This document shows, in pieces, positions 50,675-63,754 of a stretch of DNA of 64,000 bases. Origin of the DNA: Unio delphinus (taxonomy: Eukaryota > Mollusca > Bivalvia > Unionida > Unionidae); NCBI GenBank assembly GCA_029339505.1, contig JAQISU010000036.1:8408501-8472500 (forward strand). The letters run 5' to 3'. Within the stretch, counting starts at the first letter, position 1. Each line of letters opens with the position of its first letter. A program made the translations under genes and the position numbers. The notes below the pieces were generated by a model that worked only from the letters and a program-made list of their open reading frames with translations, made no database searches and had not been told where the DNA came from.

Positions 50675-52045
50675 ACTATCTTTAACGAGGATAACACATT
50701 TAGTCTTGATAGACCCATCTGGTTCTCAGTTATCCTTATTGGCTTTTTTTAAAAAAACAACGAATTAAAAAAAACACCAAACAAACAAGAAACAAGAACT
50801 CCACATAATAAAGATATATGTCCTGTGACAAACGCTATTGACAGAATTATTATCTGATATACTCTATGGACGATCAGAAAATGTTTTTAGGTTATCATGA
50901 CCTCGACATTGAGATTGGACAATATATAAATATATTTAATTACGATCTAATGTTACAAAATATTTAGAAGCTGTTGGTACTTTCATAATGAAACTGTACT
51001 GAAAGAAACCCATTAAATCTTAACCTCAAATCACTATTTTGATATCATTTTTTGTCTGTTTATTAAAAGCGTGCTAACAAAATATGAATTAGTCGTGATG
51101 TGTTGAAGTACTATGATATATTGGGATATACAGTAACACTATTGAAAGCTAGTTTTAGGGCAAAACCATAATATGATTAATGGTCTCACTTCACATTTAA
51201 TCGCAAGTAGTTTAAATAGCAATATAGGTCCTTAAATAGGATATACTGTAAAATAATAATATTTAAATCTAAGTAGATACTACGACCAATTAGGTAATGT
51301 TAAGGTGATTACTAATTTCTAATTCAATAGAATTATTAAAGACAATGAAACGTTTTCTGAAATAGCTATAATCCGTTATTGTTTCTAAAGAATTAACAGA
51401 AAAAAGTGTGATAATAATAAATGTTATCCGGTGTAGATGGGATATTCTATTATTATGCCACGATCTTCGGATGATAAAGCGGATATCATGTACTTTCCTC
51501 GCCCCTGCATAAGTGGTCACGTAATGGCATTTAACTCTGCCCACGTTACACGAGATAGAGATAATGTCATTATAGAGGACCGCAACCTGTTAGAAAATGC
51601 TTCCATACAAATGTGTCGTAGTTTTAAGGAGGGGGCAGTTATCGTTTAAAGATTTAGCCAAGTCAGAAACTTAGTATATTATTGTAAGGTTTCCTATTAA
51701 ACTAAGCACTTTTAATTGTTAAAGTGTAGAATGCATCATTATCACATGCTTATGAATCAATTACATTACGTGTTATTACTTGAACCGTATTGTCTATGCA
51801 AATAACATATCTAATTCATAGGGATCACGAATTATTCAGATTCATATCTCTTGGAGTTTGTTCACTTGAGAATTAAGTTCCACTAGCGACTTTTCAAAGA
51901 ACACAAATAAGAGAAAAGACAAACAATAAACACAAAGGTAGGTGATATTACAAAAGTCTACATAGCTATTTCTACTGAAAATCAAAGCTTGGAAATGTTT
52001 TGTTGACCCTGAACAGTTGGCTTCATCTTTAATGCTCTATTAATG
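50673..52045. other. AT-rich stretch; one unexplained open frame
   Basis: The plus frame at 51437-51649 (70 codons, ATG) is compositionally mixed and not repetitive, but no domain, splice partner or promoter supports it. Otherwise nothing is recognised. Confidence 0.35.
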
Positions 52046-52054
52046 ATTGCAATG

Positions 52055-52300
52055 CTTGTCTATAGAATTCAGATGTCTATACAATTTAGATGTCTATACA
52101 ATTCAGATGTCTATACAATTAGGATATCTATACAATTTATGTCTATACATTTCAGATCTCAATTCAATTTAGATTTCTATACATTTAAGATGTCAATACA
52201 ATTTAGATGTCAATACTATTTAGATGTATATTGCTAATTCAGATGTCTATACAATTTAGATGTCTATACAATTCAGTTGTCTATACAATTTAGATGTTTA
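52055..52300. repeat. 17-bp minisatellite (AGATGTCTATACAATTT)
   Basis: About fourteen units of 15-18 bp, with CAATTC, CATTTC and TCAATAC variants. Confidence 0.92.
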
Positions 52301-52439
52301 ATGTTTAATGCTATAAATTTGTAAATATTATCTCCGAGTAGGCCCATTCTTGGTGAAAACTAATTCCTAGTTTTATAAAATTGCAAAAGACATACTCAGT
52401 TTATATCCATCAGCAATCAGCCCGTGTTTATATTGTGCA

Positions 52440-52665
52440 ATGTTGACAGACTTATACGACATTACGTTTGAACGTAAGCATGGGCGAAGAAAAGACATAA
52501 CATCTTCAACAATTACTAACACAGTGGTTGATCTATCAAATGTAGAACTTACGGAGGCAGATATAAAATTTGTATATGAGGGGTTGAGTTTCTATACCCG
52601 CCACAGACATACGAAAGAGCTAAGATACGAAAAGACGCTGAAGAGTCCACACAAACACACACTGA
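52440..52665 (+). pseudogene. Probable Penelope-like element N-terminal fragment
   Basis: The plus frame 52440-52718 contains VVDLSNVELTEADIKFVYEG followed by LSFYTRH. This resembles the N-L-S-x2-x-L-T-x2-E-x3-L-x-K-G-L-x-F-x-P-T block before the reverse transcriptase in Penelope-like elements. Similarity fades after about 52640, and LINE copy 7 starts at 52722. No RT domain is attached. Confidence 0.5.
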
Positions 52666-52721
52666 TGCTCAAGACCAATTTTGCCTGTAAACAAAATATA
52701 AAACAAACATCAAAATAAAGG

Positions 52722-53190
52722 TTGTGTTCATTAGTACTTTTAAGACTGGACTTTTGCTACTCAGTTCTGTCTGGTTGGTCTCAATATCTACTACAGAAAC
52801 TTCAAAAAGTTCAAAACACAGCTTCTCGGATAATTTTAGAGTACCATACCTACCCGATGCATTGTACCCTACACTGGTTATCCATTATATCCGGAATCAA
52901 GTACAAAATTTATTCTCTACGCTACGTTTCTCTTACGGCCTCCAGTCCAAGATACCTATCCGACCTCACCCATGTATATACACCAGCAAGACACTTACGC
53001 TCCGCTTCTGACAATCGATTACTCATTATTTCAACTTTGAAAACAAAATCATATAGCTACCTTATTTTGAATACCAGGTCCTAGCAACGTGGAACGAATT
53101 GCCCACTGAACGCATACACAAAAAAGGGTGAACCCTTTCAAGAGTGCAAGAAAATCTTAAAGACCTAATAATGTTCCTTATCTTAAATAT
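52722..53190 (+). mobile_element. CR1/L2-like LINE, copy 7
   Basis: Plus-strand blocks CSLVLLRLDFCYSVLSGWSQ, YLLQKLQKVQNTASRIIL, CTLHWLSIISGIKYK, SDLTHVYTPARHLRSASDN and a WNELPTE-like block, then a shortened 3' UTR and an AAT tail. One small deletion and frameshift affect the middle. Confidence 0.92.
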
Positions 53191-54450
<1,260 letters not shown>

Positions 54451-54455
54451 ATGAT

Positions 54456-54675
<220 letters not shown>

Positions 54676-54890
54676 TAAATACATAGATAGGCAACTTACG
54701 TATGAAAGATAATTAATAGTCGTTAGCAATATAATTTGTAGTTTTTCCTTATTACTTGTTAACACAGTATTTAATACGCGTTCAAAAACATAATTTCTTA
54801 TTCTTTAAAAATACCACTCGTTGATAAACGTTCACGAAGAATAAGACGTACAGTGCAAAGTTATTATGTCAAGTTGATTATATATTAGTA

Positions 54891-54893
<3 letters not shown>

Positions 54894-54949
<56 letters not shown>

Positions 54950-54963
54950 TAGATAGATAGATA
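54894..54963. repeat. (TA)n-(GATA)n microsatellite
   Basis: A TA run followed by a few GATA units. Confidence 0.95.
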
Positions 54964-54969
54964 TTAGTA

Positions 54970-55465
54970 ATACTATACACTTTGAAGTGCTGATCCTATA
55001 TATGAAATAAACTTAAATAGATTTCAAAAGATTATCCTCCTCAATATTATTTAAAAAATTGTCTCGTATGCAACGCACGACTCTAACATATGAAAGCTAA
55101 TATTTAGGTTTAAAATGAAACATATGTTAAACCTAGTTGGATGAGTCAAACAACGATAAAATCTAAAATAGAGTTCACTTATATTCTTGTTGATCATTGC
55201 TTTTTGTTATAAATGCATTACAATACGCATGGCCGTAAACTCGATTAGATTAATAAAGGCCAAAATGAAGATCAATTAACAAAGAAAGTTTTCAATTATA
55301 TATGAAATAAATCATCTCAATTATTATGTTGTGGAAACTTAACATTAGTTGGGGTTCTTTTGCTTGAACGGATTTTCTTGTATATTTTGTGGAGTATGAT
55401 CCAATATTTCCAGGGAAATTATTATCTTGTACATTGTTACGCAGTACAATATAATGATCAGCGTT
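54970..55465. other. AT-rich stretch with no recognised gene
   Basis: No supported feature. Confidence 0.5.
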
Positions 55466-55469
55466 GACG

Positions 55470-57870
55470 TTGCGTACGGCCAAATGAATATTGTGTTTAC
55501 TAAGTCATCATAGTTGATGTAGTTCAAGGCCAAATGAATATTGTGTATACTAAGTCATCATAGTTGATGTAGTTCAAGGCCAAATGAATATTGTGTTTAC
55601 TAAGTCATCATGGTTGATGTAGTTCAAGACCAAATGGATTTTGTGTTAACTAAGTCATCATAGTTGATGTAGTTCAAGGCCAAAATGGATTTTGTATATA
55701 CTAAGTCATCATACTTGATGTAGTTCAAGGCCAAAATGGATTTTGTATATACTCAGTCATCATAGTTGATGTAGTTCAAGGCCAAATGGATTTTGTGTAT
55801 ACTCAGTCATCATAGTTGATGTAGTTCAAGGCCAAATGGATTTTGTGTATACTAAGTCATCATAGTTGATGTAGTTCAAGGCCAAATAGATTTTGTGTTC
55901 ATTAAGTCATCATAGTTGATGTAGTTCAAGGCCAAAAGAATTTTGTGTATACGAAGTCATCATTGTTGATGTAGTTCAAGGCCAAATGAATATTGTGTAT
56001 ACAAAGTCATCATAGTTGATGTAGTTCAAGGCCAAATGAATAATGTGTATACTTAGTCATCATAGTTGATGTAGTTCAAGGCCAAATGAATATTGTGTTT
56101 ACTGAGTCATCATAGTTGATGTAGTTCAAGACCAAATTGATTTTGTGATTACTAAGTCATCATAGTTGATGTAGTTCCAGGCCAAATGGATTTTGTGTTT
56201 ACTAAAGTCATCATAGTTGATGTAGTTCAAGGCCAAAATGGATTTTGTGTATACGAAGTCATCATAGTTGATGTAGTTCAAGGCCAAATGGATGTTGTGT
56301 ATACGAATTCATCATAGTTGATGTAGTTCAAGGCCAAATGGATTTTGTGTTCACTAAGTCATCATAGTTGATGTAGTTCAAGGCCAAAATGGATTTTGTG
56401 TATACTAAGTCATCATAGTTGATGTAGTTCAAGGCCAAATGGATTTTGTGTATACGAAGTCATCATAGTTAATGTAGTTCAAGGCCAAATGGATTTTGTG
56501 TATACTAAGTCATCATAGTTGATGTAGTTCAAGGCCAAAATGGATTTTGTGTATACTAAGTCATCATAGTTGATGTAGTTCAAGGCCAAATGGATTTTGT
56601 GTATACGAAGTCATCATAGTTGATGTAGTTCAAGGCCAAAATGGATTTTGTGTATACGAAGTCATCATAGTTGATGTAGTTCAAGGCCAAATGGATGCTG
56701 TGTATACGAATTCATCATAGTTGATGTAGTTCAAGGCCAAATGGATTTTGTGTTCACTAAGTCATCATAGTTGATGTAGTTCAAGGCCAAAATGGATTTT
56801 GTGTTCACTAAGTCATCATAGTTGATGTAGTTCAAGGCCAAATGGATTTTGTGTATACGAAGTCATCATAGTTAATGTAGTTCAAGGCCAAATGGATTTT
56901 GTGTTCACTAAGTCATCATAGTTGATGTAGTTCAAGGCCAAAAGGATTTTGTGTATACGAAGTCATCATTGTTGATGTAGTTCAAAGCCAAATGAATATT
57001 GTGTATACAACGTCATCATAGTTGATGTAGTTCAAGACCAAATGAATATTGTGTATACTAAGTCATCATAGTTGATGTAGTTCAAGGCCAAATGAATATT
57101 TTGTTTACTAAGTTATCATAGTTGGTGTAGTTGAAGACCAAATGGATTGTGTGCTTACTAAGTCATCATAGTTGATGTAGTTCAAGGCCAAATGGATTTT
57201 GTGTTTACTAAAGTCATCATAGTTGATGTAGTTCAAGGCCAAATGAATATTGTGTTCACTAAGTCATCATAGTTGATGTAGTTCAAGGCCAAATGGATTT
57301 TGTGTTTACTTAAGTCATCATAGTTGATGTAGTTCAAGGCAAAATGAATATTGTGTTCACTAAGTCATCATAGTTGATGTAGTTCAAGGCCAAAATGGAT
57401 TTTGTGTTTACTAAAGTCATCATAGTTGATGTAGTTCAAGGCCAAAATGGATTTTGTGTATACTAAGTCATCATAGTTGATGTAGTTCAAAGCCAAATGG
57501 ATTTTGTGTTTACTAAGTCATCATAGTTGATGTAGTTCAAGGCCAAATGGATTTTGTGTTCACTAAGTCATCATAGTTGATGTAGTTCAAATTCAAATGG
57601 ATTTTGTGTATACTAAGTCATCATAGTTGATGTAGTTCAAGGCCAAACGGATTTTGTGTATACGAAGTCATCATAGTTAATGTAGTTCAAGGCCAAAATG
57701 GATTTTGTGTATACGAAGTCATCATAGTTAATGTAGTTCAAATCCAAATGGACTTTGTCTATACTAAGTCATCATAGTTGATGTAATTCAAGGCCAAATG
57801 GATTTTGTGTATACTAAATCATCATAGTTGATGTAGTTCAAGGCCAAATGGATTTTGTGCTGACTAAGCA
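55470..57870. repeat. 50-bp minisatellite, about 48 units (2.4 kb)
   Basis: The consensus unit is GGCCAAATGGATTTTGTGTA plus TACTAAGTCATCATAGTTGA plus TGTAGTTCAA. Variants GTTTAC, GTTCAC and GTATAC, and AAATGGA, AAAATGGA and AATGAATA, mix along the array. The core GTCATCATAGTTGATGTAGT is almost invariant. Blocks of units carrying the same variants recur (compare 56220-56460 with 56620-56860), a sign of multi-unit duplication. Confidence 0.96.
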
Positions 57871-57876
57871 TAGTGG

Positions 57877-58182
57877 TCATTGCTGATGTAGCTCACGGCC
57901 AAAATAGTCTGTGTACAAACCATTCATAAACTGTCGAGCAAGGTTCAAAATTATCCTAGTTACAAGTTTTCTCGTTTCAGAGTGAATCTGTCGTTGACAA
58001 GTTTTATTAAGCGGAATCATTGAATTGGATCTATTTTTCGTACTTAAGTTTTGAATAGATAAAACGGTTACCAATAGGCAAACCCATTCATCTGTTAAAG
58101 CTACCAATAGCTCATATGTACACAGATGAAACGCCCAAATCGAAACGACCAAAATAAATACACAATATGAACGTGAAGACAT
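57877..58182 (-). CDS. Doubtful 101-codon frame with hydrophobic N-terminus
   Basis: The minus-strand ATG frame begins with MSSRSYCVFILVVSIWAFHL, which looks like a signal peptide or membrane segment. A second hydrophobic patch (LLVALTDEWVCLLVTV) and a basic, polar C-terminus follow. No family is recognised. Its start lies inside one arm of a 300-bp inverted repeat and its end abuts the 50-bp minisatellite, so it may be transposon-derived or chance. Confidence 0.15.
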   Translation of the reverse strand: MSSRSYCVFILVVSIWAFHLCTYELLVALTDEWVCLLVTVLSIQNLSTKNRSNSMIPLNKTCQRQIHSETRKLVTRIILNLARQFMNGLYTDYFGRELHQQ

Positions 58183-58465
58183 CAGTACATTTTGCCTAGA
58201 ATTTGTGATTAGATATTTACTTATGAAAAGCCCAAATCGTAAAGCCTAAAATGCATACAGCATATAGTAATGCAAATGTGTCCCAACATAAATCACTGGT
58301 CCGCTTATCAGCGTTCAAAGTTCCGTTAGGACCGTAATCACAAAGCAAAAAGGCGGGATTGACCGAAGTCACAAAATGTAACATTCAAGAAAGCTACATA
58401 AGTATAAGTCACAAAATCTGGTCACAAAATCTAGTCAAAAAGTTGTTGATGTCTTCACGTTCATA
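58166..58465. repeat. 300-bp segment bounded by 19-bp perfect inverted repeats
   Basis: TATGAACGTGAAGACATCA at 58166-58184 is the exact reverse complement of 58447-58465. Imperfect similarity continues a few bases inward. The length and AT-rich interior fit a MITE-like element or a palindrome-forming locus. No clear target duplication was seen. Confidence 0.6.
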
Positions 58466-58469
58466 CATT

Positions 58470-60825
58470 GAAAGTAAAATACAAAAGCGGTGGGTGGGAG
58501 TGGGACCGGGTCACAAAATAGCACAAAGTCAATGAAAACGATGTCATTGTGAAACTGCCCTTGAAAGAGAGAATGCACCAAGAAATGAGACTTTTTTTAA
58601 AAAGAGCCAAACACCTTGCTATTTCTCTACCTGCGAGAGTGACATTCTCAACAATTGCCAACATAACTATATTTAGAAGACAAGGGATGGCATGTATCTA
58701 AATAACTTCAACAAACCTAAAACAATACAAGGATAAATTACAAAAAATTGTACTAATGTCAAATATATCTAAAACTAATATATACGCCTTTCGTGATTGA
58801 ATAATGCCACCATTCGAATTTAATATATTTTACAATGTTTTTGCATGAGTGAGACAGTTGTTTTTAACAACGCAATGTACACAGAAAGAGACACACTTAG
58901 ATCGTTCTGATATTGCTTAACTCAGGCAAAAATACATTTAGCTCAAATATTCATACCTACAAGTTATTGTTGCAACGCTCTTTTGATCATAAATTTCATA
59001 TATATTCACTCGAGTTTTCCCATATTAACGTCTTTTTAACTTTACTAACCATTCTTTATGAGTATGCGAAATTCTGGTGCTCCCACAGGAAGCCAAAAAT
59101 CACTTTAGTGATAAGAACCCATATCACAATTTATCAATGCATTCATATTAGGTCTAAACAATTTGTTGGTGCATTTAAATGTTTCTCAATCTGGGATATT
59201 ATCAGTATTGTCAAAGGGCCACTTCATAATCTCGTCTTTTTATTGACGTAAGCAATCCGAGCTCAAAGTAGTTTAGTCTAATAGAACTGAATAGGACGTT
59301 AAAAGCCGTTTGCAGGAAATCACGAAATACGGGAAACAGATAGGTCGATTAGCTAGCTATTCGTGGCATTTTGTCTCCTGATGGTAAAATCTATTTTACT
59401 GTTATCGTTGAGGGCTAGCATTATAAGGAATTGATTGGTAGACCGCATATTGTGTTATTCAATGATATTTCAATTTTCGTTACAATTTTTGCTCTGATCC
59501 TCATTCTATGGTCTCCACATGATAAAACGTAAATATAAAATCAGTACAAGAATCAAACATACACTACATACATAGTGAAGATACGTTCTTTTCATACACT
59601 GCAATTTGGAACAACATATTGTTGTAAAATAAATGAAGGAATCACTTAGACTAAAAACAGCTATGATCATGTAGTTTTAATCAAATTGGTATCAGATAAG
59701 AACAACAAAGAAAATAAATGTTTTACTTGATATGAACTAATATGACCAACGTATTCTGTTCAAACAGGAGAAGGAATGACAAACAGCACAACATGTTTAA
59801 ACATAATATTTTCAAAAGGTGACAAAAATACGGATACACCCTTTATCTATGATGTTGTGGTAGAAATATACACATCGCTTCAGATCGTTGAAGCATAACG
59901 AAATGAATCTGACATTATCTGACAGAATGTTGAAACTAATAACGTTATTTTGCATGGTTATCCAGAAACGTCAGTTAGTGAGATATTTGTACAAGTGTTA
60001 GAAAGAGATTATAGATTCAGTTTAAAAATAACTGTATACTAACAATTATTACGGACAATTTAAGGACAGTCGTAACAGTCATCATTGTTCCAGTTATGAC
60101 TGTCGAACGGCAATCTTTAATTACTCTTGTAACGATGGTTATTAACTAAGGTTTATCAATTGTCCTGCATTTATCAATGATAAAGCATTTTATATGTTAA
60201 ATTGTATACAGACACATCAGTTCTTGCATGAGTTATATATCCGGTCCTGGAAGTAACCACTTTTAGATTTAAAACTCGCACGATGACTACTTTATTCGAT
60301 GTTTACTTCTGCAAGTAGATAAAATCGAAACGGAAATACAGTTAATGTGAAAAGTTAGTTAGGAAACATAAAAAGGCTGCGTTGTTCTTTGCTTCTGTAT
60401 CGTGTTTAAATAATCATAGCTAATAATTTTGAATCATTAAAGTTTCAAAGCAACTAAGAGACCGATACATGGACCTGCATTCGCAAGGGGTATCCTGTAA
60501 TTTATTTTTCTCAGTTGTCATTAGGAAATAATACCCGAATTTTAATGTGAATGAATAGTTAATAAATTAACTGTGAATCTACATAACATGATATCCTCTA
60601 AACTCGAATTGTGTACATGCGTAACATGATGTCTTTCACACATTTTCACAATTTCCTACCTTTTCTAATATTTTCACGATAACAAAGATACCGAAAATAA
60701 AATAAATATTTAATTTTTCATTTTGTGGGTGTCTTTTGGCAATTTTCACAATTAATAACACCACAAGAATGACATGTACCTTAAGCAAAATATTAAAGGC
60801 GTAATTAACACATTTAATTGAATAA
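58470..60825. other. AT-rich stretch with no recognised gene
   Basis: A plus frame at 58913-59251 (112 codons, non-repetitive) has no domain I recognise and no clear splice sites. The rest is featureless. Confidence 0.45.
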
Positions 60826-60829
60826 ATAC

Positions 60830-60980
60830 TATTATAATGGTTCAAGTAACAATTTAGTTGTATAATTAATATTGTAATGGTAAAATGAACAATTTAATTG
60901 TATAATTAATATTATAATGTTAAAATTAACAATTTAATTGTATAATTAATATTATAACAGTATAATCAATGCTATAGTGG
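60830..60980. repeat. About 40-bp tandem repeat, 3-4 units
   Basis: Units share TTTAATTGTATAATTAATAT plus TATAATG. Confidence 0.85.
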
Positions 60981-61265
60981 TCCATGTGATATTTGAACTT
61001 ACAAAAAAAATTCCTAGAACCAGAATGAATATTGCTTATCAAAATTATGATTATATCGTACAATCTTTACAGTTCAAACTCCTTTCTTAAATATTTCGCC
61101 AAGTGTTTCAATGATAGAAAAACATTCTGCAACTGAACATTGAGGAACAGCCATAATGTTATGCATGCAAATTTTGTATGAACCATTTGATTCGAATTTA
61201 ATTATTTCGTAATCATCACAAGTTGGCATCACTCCTCAAAAGGATACAGCAATGCCAAACAAGTG
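60981..61265. other. AT-rich stretch with no recognised gene
   Basis: No supported feature. Confidence 0.5.
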
Positions 61266-61271
61266 TTGCTA

Positions 61272-61378
61272 AATTGAGACCGAGATTAAATTGAGACCGA
61301 GATTAAATTAAGACCGAGATTAAATTGAGACCAGATTAAATTGAGACCGAGATTAAATTGAAACCAAGATGACCAAGA
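61272..61378. repeat. 18-bp tandem repeat (TTGAGACCGAGATTAAAT)
   Basis: Six units, one lacking GA; the array ends in a GACCAAGAT doublet. Confidence 0.92.
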
Positions 61379-61379
61379 T

Positions 61380-62025
61380 GAGCACATACCGGTATTACAA
61401 TTTCTTTCTCGCTTTTTCTAAATTTACTGAAAATAATTAATCCAGGTTAGAAACGAATCCTATAAGTTATATATAGTTAAATAAGTCACAATACAATGGC
61501 CGCCAGACAAGATTATTCCTATTACCTGGACAAGAGCATTCTTCAAACGTCGAAATAAATAGGACGTAAGAAGGCATTTTAGGGTATACGTAATACAAAT
61601 GGCTGATAGTCTAATTTCCGATTGCAAGTCACGTTTCAGTAGGCGACTAAAAACACATCCTATTGCGATGCAGTACATCTTAAAGTTCCGCATACATGTG
61701 TTCTTGCTGTCATTGTTTTACTTGTTTTACTCCTTTAGTCCTTGACAATAAAAAATGTGCCGTAGTCCTTCAATGCACAGTTTTCATCTTGGTTGTATTT
61801 TGAAGTTGATGGTATTTAGGAATGTTTACTTTAATAATCAACATATTACTGACAATCATTCTATAAATGATTGCATTAGAATATTTGGAACCCATACTAA
61901 ATGGAGTTCAGATAATACAGTATATATATGTAAAAGATGAAAGATAAGTAAAATTAATTATGTAAATTGGGTGAGTGGGTGGACAGAGTTATCCATGAAG
62001 CATACATCAGATGATGAAACAAGTT
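61380..62025. other. AT-rich stretch with no recognised gene
   Basis: A minus-strand frame at 61460-61693 has no recognised domain. Confidence 0.45.
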
Positions 62026-62044
62026 CGTGCATACTGTAATCTGT

Positions 62045-63175
62045 CTATACCGTTCTGAGTACAACATGCTAAAGGTACATACCACAATCTGGGTACACCG
62101 TTCTGAGTACAAAATGCTTATGGTACATACCACAATCTGGGTACACCATTCTGTGTTCAAAATGCTAATGGTACATGCCAAAATATGGGTACACCATTCT
62201 GAGTACAAAATGCTTATGGTACATACCACAATCTGGGTACACCATTCTGAGTTCAAAATGGTATTAATACATACCATAATCTGGGTACACCGTTCTGAAT
62301 AAAAAATGCTTATGGTACATACCACAATCTGGGTACACCATTCTGAGTACATAATGCTTATGGTACATGCAAAAATATGGGTACACCATTCTGAGTACAA
62401 AATGCTAATGGTACATGACAAAATATGGGTACACCATTTTGAGTACAAAATGCTAATGGTACAATTCATAATTTGGGTACACCGTTCTGAGTACATAATG
62501 CTAATGGTCCATAGCACAATCTGGGTACACTATTCTGAGCACAAAATGCTTATCGTACAAGCCACAATCTGGGTACACCGTTCTGAATACAAAGTGCTTA
62601 TGGTACATACCATAATCTGGGTACACCAATCTGAGTACAAAATGTTAATGGTACAAACCACAATATGGGTACACCGTTCTGAGTACATAATGATATTGGT
62701 ACAAACCGCAATCTGGGTACACCGTTCGAAGTACATAATGCTAATGGTACATACCACAATCTGGGTACATCGTTTGAAGTGCATAATGTTAATGGTACAA
62801 TCCACAATCTGGGTACACCATTCTACCTATATAATGCTAATGGTGCAATCCACAATCTGGGTACACCATTCTACTTATATAATGCTAATGGTACATACCA
62901 CAATCTGGGTACACCGTTCTAAGTACATAATGTTAACGGTACATACCACAATGATGGTACACCGTTATAATTACATAATGCTATTCTTACATACCACATT
63001 CTTGGTACATCGTTCTACCTATATAATGCTAATGGAACATACCACAATCGGGTACACCGTTCGAAGTACATAGTGCTAATGGTACATACCACAATCGAGT
63101 ATACCGTTCGGAGTAAATAATGTTAATGGTACATACGGCAATGTGTCTGTGTCGTTCGAAGTACATAATGGGAGT
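62045..63175. repeat. 48-bp minisatellite, about 23 units, open on both strands
   Basis: The consensus unit is GGTACATACCACAATCTGGG plus TACACCGTTCTGAGTACAAA plus ATGCTAAT. A period of 48 bp keeps frames open on both strands: 255 codons on plus (62306-63073, 16-residue unit MLMVHTTIWVHHSEYK) and 187 on minus (62517-61954). Each unit contains GTAC several times. Neither strand has a signal peptide, splice context or domain, so neither is called as a gene. Confidence 0.95.
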
Positions 63176-63535
63176 AAAGTAAGGGGCATTAGACATTCAA
63201 AAACTATGTCACGCTGCGCTACGCGTAATGAACAGGTCTTGAAGAGTGCCTCTGCAAAACTCTCCACTCAGAAAATGGGCAAACATAACACAAACATGGG
63301 GTTTAATAAATATTAAATATTTAATACCTATTTTAATAATGAAGTGAAATGATACACATCATAGTCAACCTTAGGAAACTTAAAAGAAGGAATGGAACTT
63401 GTCAAACCACCAGGAAACATATGAAATAATAAAACAATATGGCTCCTTGCTGCAAGACTAACTGACTTTATTTCAATTAAAAGAAAAACGAAAAGCATGA
63501 ACACGCACTAAAAATAGTAGGAATCTATATTCCTT
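63176..63535. other. AT-rich stretch with no recognised gene
   Basis: No supported feature. Confidence 0.5.
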
Positions 63536-63538
63536 TGC

Positions 63539-63748
63539 TTAATCAAACATTAAACATGATTTAATATACCGTTTCTGACGAAATGTTAAAAGAAGAATAG
63601 ACTGTCTGTAATGTCTAAATAAAAATACCATAAGACAACTGGGACCAAGATTTGAGACAAAGGCCGTACCAACAACAAAATCTATACCATTCGCAATATA
63701 TAGCAAAATACATATAGCACACATGGGACTTAGGGGGACCAATGTCAA
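63539..63748 (-). CDS. Possible C-terminal exon of a 7TM receptor-like protein (or pseudogene)
   Basis: The minus-strand frame holds a hydrophobic run (CAICILLYIANGIDFVVGTA), a second one (SNLGPSCLMVFLF), then RHYRQSILLLTFRQKR and a stop. The pattern of a last membrane helix followed by a basic amphipathic helix recalls TM7 and helix 8 of GPCRs, but the NPxxY motif is not present. An acceptor-like CCCCCTAAG lies near 63732. A TGA sits just upstream in frame, and no upstream exon can be identified before the window ends. Confidence 0.25.
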   Translation of the reverse strand: MTLVPLSPMCAICILLYIANGIDFVVGTAFVSNLGPSCLMVFLFRHYRQSILLLTFRQKRYIKSCLMFD

Positions 63749-63754
63749 AGGTCA

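Noticed and set aside
55470..57870. CRISPR-like repeat-spacer structure (20-bp core, 30-bp variable part)
   Set aside because: The 'spacers' are variants of a single sequence, so this is a minisatellite.
62306..63073. 255-codon tandem-repeat protein
   Set aside because: No initiating context, signal peptide or domain is present. The opposite strand is equally open, as expected for a stop-free 48-bp repeat. It is kept only as a finding.
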